From Mytilus trossulus (taxonomy: Eukaryota; Mollusca; Bivalvia; Mytilida; Mytilidae), in assembly GCF_036588685.1 (NCBI RefSeq), contig NC_086380.1:30212474-30276473 (forward strand): a stretch of DNA of 64,000 bases, written 5' to 3'. Below the pieces are notes generated by a model that was not told the DNA's origin, made no database searches, and saw only the letters and a list, made by a program, of their open reading frames with translations. Shown piece after piece: positions 59,259 to 64,000 of the stretch. Both the position numbers and the translations under genes were made by a program. How positions within the stretch are numbered: the first letter of the stretch is position 1; each line of letters begins with the position of its first letter.

Positions 59259-60513
59259 TGTTACGGCAGGGAATGTATGTAATTACTCATGGCTTACCTT
59301 CTACATGCTTTATATCATGTAATTCCAGATTTAAGGATCATTTCTTGTAACCAAATATTCATATTTAAACGTCTAATATGCCTGATATACATAGGAAAAT
59401 ACTTCAATCGAATTGTTTATTTACGGAGACTTTGTCGTCTGCCATTTTGTGGGGACCGAAACATGTGTTTTGATATCTTTAAATACCAATTCGTCCCCTG
59501 GACATTTGATCTATCATTGTATTTTTAATACCACAGATAAGATTTTTAATAAGTATACCCTGCCGGACACAAATATATTGTAAATATTTAGATGGTTGAA
59601 ATGAACTATGTTGTATGTTATTTACGTATTATGTAATTACGCAGATTGTCTGCTAAATCAATGCGCGCGCAGTGGTGTCCGATTGATTATTTCAAGCTTC
59701 TTTGTCGATATTTCAGATGCTATAGCTTTGTTTTGATATTTTATGTATAAGGACAATGTTCGGACAACCTAAGATGATATGTATATCATGTTTTTCATTA
59801 TCTGAAATTTTAATAGTTCCGGCTTCCCGGAAAGGACAAGTTTCCATTGGATTAGTATGTCACGTGACAATTACAATTTAGTATATAAACGCGCGAGCAC
59901 TCAGCAATGGCAGATAGCCCAAAGTTTTGCTGGCGGCAAGTTCAAACCTTGGAAAACAAATAAAGTAACAATAACCTTTAGGTGAGAATAAGGATAACAT
60001 AATGAAGTTTAATGATATGTAATTAGCCGTCTTTTGTACAGTAAGCTATCTCCCACCACGTCGGACACCACAAATATGTATTTATAAGGATTTATGATTC
60101 AGTACACTTGAACGCAACTGTTTATTTATATTGTTTTACGATGTTATAATGTTACATACTTTTAACAGTGAGCAAATAAAAACTGTTTACATTGGAAAGA
60201 TAACTTTGTTTAATTGAACTATGATACATATAAAAAGAAGATGAATTTACACTGATGAAAACAATAGATGCTGGAAGACGCTCGTTCAAACATAAAAACT
60301 ATGGAAAGCCGTTAGGAACAAAAATTAGCTCAGTAACTCTCGAATACAAGGGATCGCTCAATACATACATATTAAACAACCTGAAGACCATACCTGACAA
60401 GTAATTTAGGAAGTTTAATACAAATGTAGAGTTGCTACAGGAGTCACATATTGTATTTACGTGTTGTTAAAGTAAACTACCGAGTATAGGACAGGATGCT
60501 CTCGGGAGGCTTA
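59259..60513 (+). repeat. Probable 5' LTR (limits uncertain)
   Basis: Inferred from a tgttacggcagg start and a ggcttaca end just before a likely primer-binding site. Without the 3' LTR the limits cannot be checked. It contains a tatataaa box at 59,882-59,889 with a cacgtg E-box 15 bp upstream, and two aataaa sites (near 59,962 and 60,176) that could serve polyadenylation. Confidence 0.5.
59861..59889 (+). promoter_or_regulatory. Probable LTR core promoter (E-box plus TATA)
   Basis: cacgtg followed 15 bp later by tatataaacgcgcg. The TATA position predicts transcription starting around 59,915. This fits the layout of a Ty3-type LTR, but it was not tested. Confidence 0.55.
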
Positions 60514-60634
60514 CAATTTGGTGTCTGAAGTGGGATGCTAAAATTCTAATTAGCATCCAGGATACGAACCTTGGAATAACCTGTCAACTTAAAAACGTGG
60601 TTTAAGCCCGACGTGGTGGATTTACTGTACAAAA
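60032..60634. repeat. Distant inverted repeat bracketing the primer-binding site
   Basis: ttttgtacagtaa (60,032-60,044) and ccaccacgtcgg (60,053-60,064) are matched inversely by ccgacgtggtgg (60,608-60,619) and ttactgtacaaaa (60,622-60,634). Two perfect blocks, in matching order, 540 bp apart. Either an RNA stem of the retroelement leader or the ends of a nested TIR element. Confidence 0.7.
60517..60534 (+). promoter_or_regulatory. Likely primer-binding site
   Basis: tggtgtctgaagtgggat starts with TGG and has the form of the tRNA-complementary sites common in animal Ty3/gypsy elements (tggtgtc.gaagtggga). It sits a few bases after the proposed LTR end and 160 bp before gag. The tRNA was not identified. 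Confidence 0.55.
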
Positions 60635-60693
60635 ATTTATTATAACTATAGAATATGAAACAACAAATAAAATAAAAAGTCTTTATTTAGAAT

Positions 60694-61758
60694 ATGGCTG
60701 ATGCTGGTAGGAACTCCCCAGACCCTGAAATAAATTTCCGTAGGGAAAGGGATTTAGATTTAGATGACTTAGGACAAGGGGATCAAATACACACTGATGA
60801 CAATGACGACTTTGATAGGGAATCAATTTTACAAGGTCATGGTGATGAAGTAGATCAGAGACATAAAGGACGGGATGAATATCAGAGACATGATTTTGAC
60901 GATAAGAATGGTAGGGGTAATCATAATATGCAACCAACTGGCCCACCAAAGGTAACACTTAAACCTGAGCCCTTCTCTGGTAAGGATTGTTGGGAGGAAT
61001 ACTTGTCGCATTTTGAGGACTGCGCTGAATTGGGACAATGGGGAAACCGTACAAAACTGTTGTTTTTGGCAGCTAGCTTAAGGGGCCAAGCAAGGACATA
61101 CTACATGAGCTTGTCTGCTGGCGACAGGCGCACATACCAAATGCTAACAAAAAAGTTAGATCAGAGGTTTGGGAGTTCAAAACACAAAAATCGTTGGCTC
61201 TCAAAGTTAGAGATGCGCAGGCGCATGGCAGGGGAAAGCATAGCTGAGGTGGGGGATGATATAAGGCAACTAGCGCAAAAGGCGTACTATGACCTGGACC
61301 TAGCAGCGCAGGAGTCTCTTGCACTAAACCAGTTATTCAAGGTAATAACTGTGGAAATGAAATGTCGTTGTATTGACAAGGAATGCCACACAATAGCAGA
61401 TGCTGTTGATGTAATAGAGAGGTATGAGTCAATATTGGGGGATCAAGACAAAAAGAAGTCAACAATGATCAGAGCTGTGGAATCAAAGGACATCGAAGGA
61501 CACATGAGTGAAAAGGATTACCATAGCAATTTGCAGGAATTACACGATAGGATAGCAAAGCTGGAACAAGGACATGGAAGTCGGGAATCAAAGAGGGCAA
61601 ATACTGGCAGATGCTACGGATGTAACTCCCCAGACCATTTTATGAGGAACTGTCCACACAAAAACAACCAAAGAGCTAGAGGGAATTTCCAGGGCAACCA
61701 AAGACAAAATACCTCTTTTAATCACAACCAGGGAAACGACAGAACGCTGGCTCAATAG
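60694..61758 (+). CDS. gag: Retrotransposon Gag, 354 aa
   Basis: Structural protein that forms the particle and binds the element's RNA. Residues 1-85 are charged and D/E/R-rich. A capsid-like region follows from about residue 88 (LKPEPFSGKDCWEEYLSHFE, LRGQARTYYMSL). A coiled-coil-like stretch lies near 275-300. One CCHC zinc knuckle occupies residues 307-320 (CYGCNSPDHFMRNC; spacing C-x2-C-x4-H-x4-C). The tail is N/Q/R-rich. The frame is uninterrupted. It ends in TAG and overlaps the pol frame (-1) by 37 nt. Confidence 0.93.
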   Translation: MADAGRNSPDPEINFRRERDLDLDDLGQGDQIHTDDNDDFDRESILQGHGDEVDQRHKGRDEYQRHDFDDKNGRGNHNMQPTGPPKVTLKPEPFSGKDCWEEYLSHFEDCAELGQWGNRTKLLFLAASLRGQARTYYMSLSAGDRRTYQMLTKKLDQRFGSSKHKNRWLSKLEMRRRMAGESIAEVGDDIRQLAQKAYYDLDLAAQESLALNQLFKVITVEMKCRCIDKECHTIADAVDVIERYESILGDQDKKKSTMIRAVESKDIEGHMSEKDYHSNLQELHDRIAKLEQGHGSRESKRANTGRCYGCNSPDHFMRNCPHKNNQRARGNFQGNQRQNTSFNHNQGNDRTLAQ

Positions 61759-63650
61759 GTCGTGAGCTAGTGACAGAAGATAAAAGGCCTGATATGAAGG
61801 GAGAAAAACATGTCCGGACAGGACATATAGGGGAAACAGATGATAATTGGGATAACGGGTTTTATACAAATGGATTAATTTTTGGGTTTCCTGTCAACTT
61901 TTTAATTGACAGTGGCTCAACAGCGTCAATATTATCTATTGATGTTTACGAAAAATTGCCTTCAAATGTTTGGTGTTCTTTAGTACCAAACAAATCCGAA
62001 ATATTTGACGTTAATGGCAATAAGGTTTTTGCCATTGGATCGATCATTTTAGAACTAATGCTTGGTCAAGAAATTTTCAGTCAAAATTTTATGATATGCA
62101 ATATCAATCAGGATGGAATACTTGGACAGGATTTCTTACTAAAGGAAGTTAGTAAAGTAAATTATCAGCGCATGGTCTTACACACGATCCACAACCAGGA
62201 AATACAATGTTGGATTGGAGGGAAGGCAAATATGATTTGCAGAGTAGAAATTAAGGACAACATGACAATTCCTCCAATGACGAGTACTATGATGCCTGTA
62301 GAAATACCGGGAGTCAATCATTTAACAGAATACGGATTAATAGAGGGCACGACAGGAACAGCCAAGTCTACATTAACCATACCTGGGATTATAAATACAC
62401 AAGACCAAGTACACTTTGTTAATGTTGTCAACTATGGTGACGACGAAGTTAAACTGTATAAAAAGGAAACAATAGGAACATGTGAATCATATACTGAGCA
62501 TGATTTGAAACCAGAGCAGATTAGAACACTACAGAAAGATTGCTTTACAGCTAGTGAAGAAATACCAGAACATCTTACTGACTTATTAAAAAGGAGTTCA
62601 ACTTATATAAATGAGGACCAAAGACAACAACTCTCCAGACTCCTTTCACAGTACCAAAGTGTATTTTCAAGGACAGATGATGACATAGGGAGGACAGACC
62701 TTGTAACACATAGAATAAATACAGGAAATGCAGTACCCTTTAGGCAGAGATCTAGACGTATGCCACTTGGAAAGCAAGAGATGGAAAAATCAGAAGTCAA
62801 TCGGATGTTGGACAAAGGAATCATCGAACCATCTTCTAGTCCTTGGGCATCAAATATAGTCCTTGTAATGAAGAAAAATAGCAGCCCTAGGTGCTGTGTT
62901 GATTACAGAATTTTGAATGACGTCACGAAAAAAGATTCCTACCCGATTCCGAGAGTAGACGAGTGCCTCGACTCGCTCGCTGGGGGAAAATTCTTCGGAT
63001 CAATGGACTTAAATTCAGGATTTTGGCAAATCGGCATGGCTCCTGAAGACAAGGAAAAGACCGCATTTCTGACAAGTTTAGGGTTATACCAGTTCACTGT
63101 CATGCCCTTTGGACTTGCAAATTCACCATCTACTTTTGAGCGTCTGATGGAAAATGTTCTCAGAGGGCTACAGTGGAAAGAACTATTACTCTACATGGAC
63201 GACATCATATCAATAAGTTCGACATTTGAAGAGGGTCTTGGGAGGCTGGAAAGAATCTTTATACGTCTACAAAATGCACATCTTAAATTGAAACCTGCCA
63301 AATGCATTTTCTTTCAAAAACAAGTTAGGTTCCTTGGGCATATCGTGTCCGAGGAGGGAATTTCCACTGATCTAGAGAAAACAAAAGCAATAGATGACTG
63401 GCCTGTCCCTAAATCTGCAAAACAGGTGCGCAGCTTTTTAGGACGTTGCTCTTACTATAGGCGATTTGTTAAGGGATTTGCAGCAATTGCAAGACCAATG
63501 CACAAAATTTGTGAAAAGAATAGCCGTTTTGCTTGGAATGATGAGTGTCAAAAGGCATTTCAACAGTTGAAAAGCGCTTTAACAAGTACACCTGTACTTG
63601 CCTACCCACTGCCAAATTTGCCATTCATACTTGCATACAGATGCAAGTGA
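61722..63650 (+). CDS. pol: Retrotransposon Pol: protease and reverse transcriptase, frame-broken before RNase H
   Basis: Open in the -1 frame relative to gag from 61,722. It is probably made by ribosomal frameshifting, because the first usable codon at 61,770 is GTG and no early ATG suits. Counting from 61,770: the aspartic protease has its active site at residues 47-49 (LIDSGSTAS). The reverse transcriptase has SSPWASNIVLV, CVDYRILN, MDLNSGFWQI, MPFGLANSPSTFERLM and the catalytic YMDD (475-478), then LKPAKCIFF and FLGHIVSEEGI. The connection and RNase H entry follow (FAWNDECQKAFQQLK). The frame then ends at TGA 63,648-63,650, because one extra base near 63,630-63,633 shifts it just before the RNase H active site. 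All RT catalytic residues seen are intact, so the break looks recent. Confidence 0.92.
   Translation, partial: SQPGKRQNAGSIGRELVTEDKRPDMKGEKHVRTGHIGETDDNWDNGFYTNGLIFGFPVNFLIDSGSTASILSIDVYEKLPSNVWCSLVPNKSEIFDVNGNKVFAIGSIILELMLGQEIFSQNFMICNINQDGILGQDFLLKEVSKVNYQRMVLHTIHNQEIQCWIGGKANMICRVEIKDNMTIPPMTSTMMPVEIPGVNHLTEYGLIEGTTGTAKSTLTIPGIINTQDQVHFVNVVNYGDDEVKLYKKETIGTCESYTEHDLKPEQIRTLQKDCFTASEEIPEHLTDLLKRSSTYINEDQRQQLSRLLSQYQSVFSRTDDDIGRTDLVTHRINTGNAVPFRQRSRRMPLGKQEMEKSEVNRMLDKGIIEPSSSPWASNIVLVMKKNSSPRCCVDYRILNDVTKKDSYPIPRVDECLDSLAGGKFFGSMDLNSGFWQIGMAPEDKEKTAFLTSLGLYQFTVMPFGLANSPSTFERLMENVLRGLQWKELLLYMDDIISISSTFEEGLGRLERIFIRLQNAHLKLKPAKCIFFQKQVRFLGHIVSEEGISTDLEKTKAIDDWPVPKSAKQVRSFLGRCSYYRRFVKGFAAIARPMHKICEKNSRFAWNDECQKAFQQLKSALTSTPVLAYPLPNLPFILAYRCK
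61731..61772 (+). promoter_or_regulatory. -1 ribosomal frameshift signal at gag-pol overlap
   Basis: A slippery heptamer gggaaac at 61,731-61,737, in the required phase for gag (g gga aac). After a 7-nt spacer a 9-bp stem can form: cgctggctc (61,745-61,753) with gagctagtg (61,764-61,772), including two G-T wobbles and a 10-nt loop. The gag stop codon lies in the loop. A slip here enters exactly the pol frame. Confidence 0.75.
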
Positions 63651-64000
63651 TAAGGCTGTCGGAGCAGTGTTGTCACAAATTCAAGATGGTCTTGAACGAG
63701 TCATAGCATACATGAGCAAATCTATGAACATACATGAACAGGCATACTGTGTAACCCGAAAAGAGCTACTTGCTGTAATTATAGCACTAAAGACATTTCA
63801 TCATTATCTATATGGCCAGGAAGTTTTGCTGCGCACAAATAACGCAGCTGTATCATGGATGAAAAATCTAAAGAAACCCACTGGTCAAACAGCCAGATGG
63901 CTCGAAGAACTGGGAACTTACAATTTGACAGTAACACACAGAGCTGGAAGGAAACACTCAAATGCCGATGCTCTGTCCAGAAGACCTTGTAAATCATGCG
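63634..64000 (+). pseudogene. RNase H part of Pol, shifted frame, cut by the window end
   Basis: Open to the last base in the frame one base off from the pol frame upstream. It shows the RNase H order HTDASDKAVGAVLSQ, RKELLAV, RTNNAAVSWM and NADALSRRP. The third acidic position, usually D in TDH or TDN, is N here (RTNNAA), which would impair catalysis. The separation from upstream pol is a single extra base. Confidence 0.88.

Larger units (their letters stand above)
59259..64000 (+). mobile_element. Ty3/gypsy-type LTR retrotransposon, 5' part
   Basis: A probable 5' LTR, primer-binding site, leader, gag (60,694-61,758) and pol (open from 61,722), ending at the window edge within or just after RNase H. 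Integrase and the 3' LTR lie outside. The protease-RT-RNase H order and a CCHC gag are typical of Ty3/gypsy. The frame break in pol near 63,633 and an altered RNase H residue suggest this copy is not fully functional. Confidence 0.9.

Overview
This is nuclear DNA of an animal, most probably a bivalve mollusc and very likely a marine mussel (Mytilus or a close relative). Genes are split by GT-AG introns and the sequence is AT-rich. It is crowded with short inverted-repeat transposons. Several dispersed repeats look, from memory and unchecked here, like families abundant in Mytilus, for example the one ending in caatcataccacatcttc. Only five gene loci and one retrotransposon could be assembled. 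Most open frames elsewhere are chance or repeat-derived.

Layout. (1) 1-10,450: a satellite array of about 177 copies of a 59-bp unit that runs off the left edge and shows higher-order duplication; it decays over four diverged units to about 10,685. (2) 11,203-15,532 (+): a six-exon opsin of 377 aa with the retinal-binding Lys (K287). It has CRY instead of the usual D/ERY and NPTVC instead of NPxxY; MITEs sit in introns 2 and 4. (3) 15.5-23.1 kb: a transposon graveyard with MITEs, a tRNA-like SINE head, two Penelope-like reverse-transcriptase remnants (one split by a nested repeat), a minisatellite, foldback elements and a LINE remnant. (4) 23,107-40,595 and 40,625-58,845: a head-to-tail tandem duplication of a 17.5-18.2 kb unit. 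Each unit has a divergent gene pair. Gene A (-) encodes a secreted coiled-coil protein with a short-chain-collagen-C4-like C-terminal domain. Gene B (+) encodes a secreted protein with a farnesoic-acid-O-methyltransferase-like (Methyltransf_FA) domain and a PAN/apple domain. Both B copies are intact. A1 is intact; A2 has an in-frame stop at codon 140. (5) 59,259-64,000: the 5' part of a Ty3/gypsy-type LTR retrotransposon, with probable LTR, gag, and pol with protease, reverse transcriptase and part of RNase H. The gag-pol overlap carries a well-formed -1 frameshift signal.

How it fits together. The opsin is a stand-alone sensory-type receptor gene. The A/B pair looks like a secreted-protein module copied in tandem. 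Comparing the two copies gives 'empty sites' that date several transposon insertions to after the duplication, and it shows uneven divergence: about 99% identity by eye in the core but much lower at the left end, as expected if conversion has homogenised the middle. No wholly new system was proved. The most unusual items are the opsin's altered motifs, the mosaic duplication, the retroelement frameshift signal and the satellite's higher-order structure.
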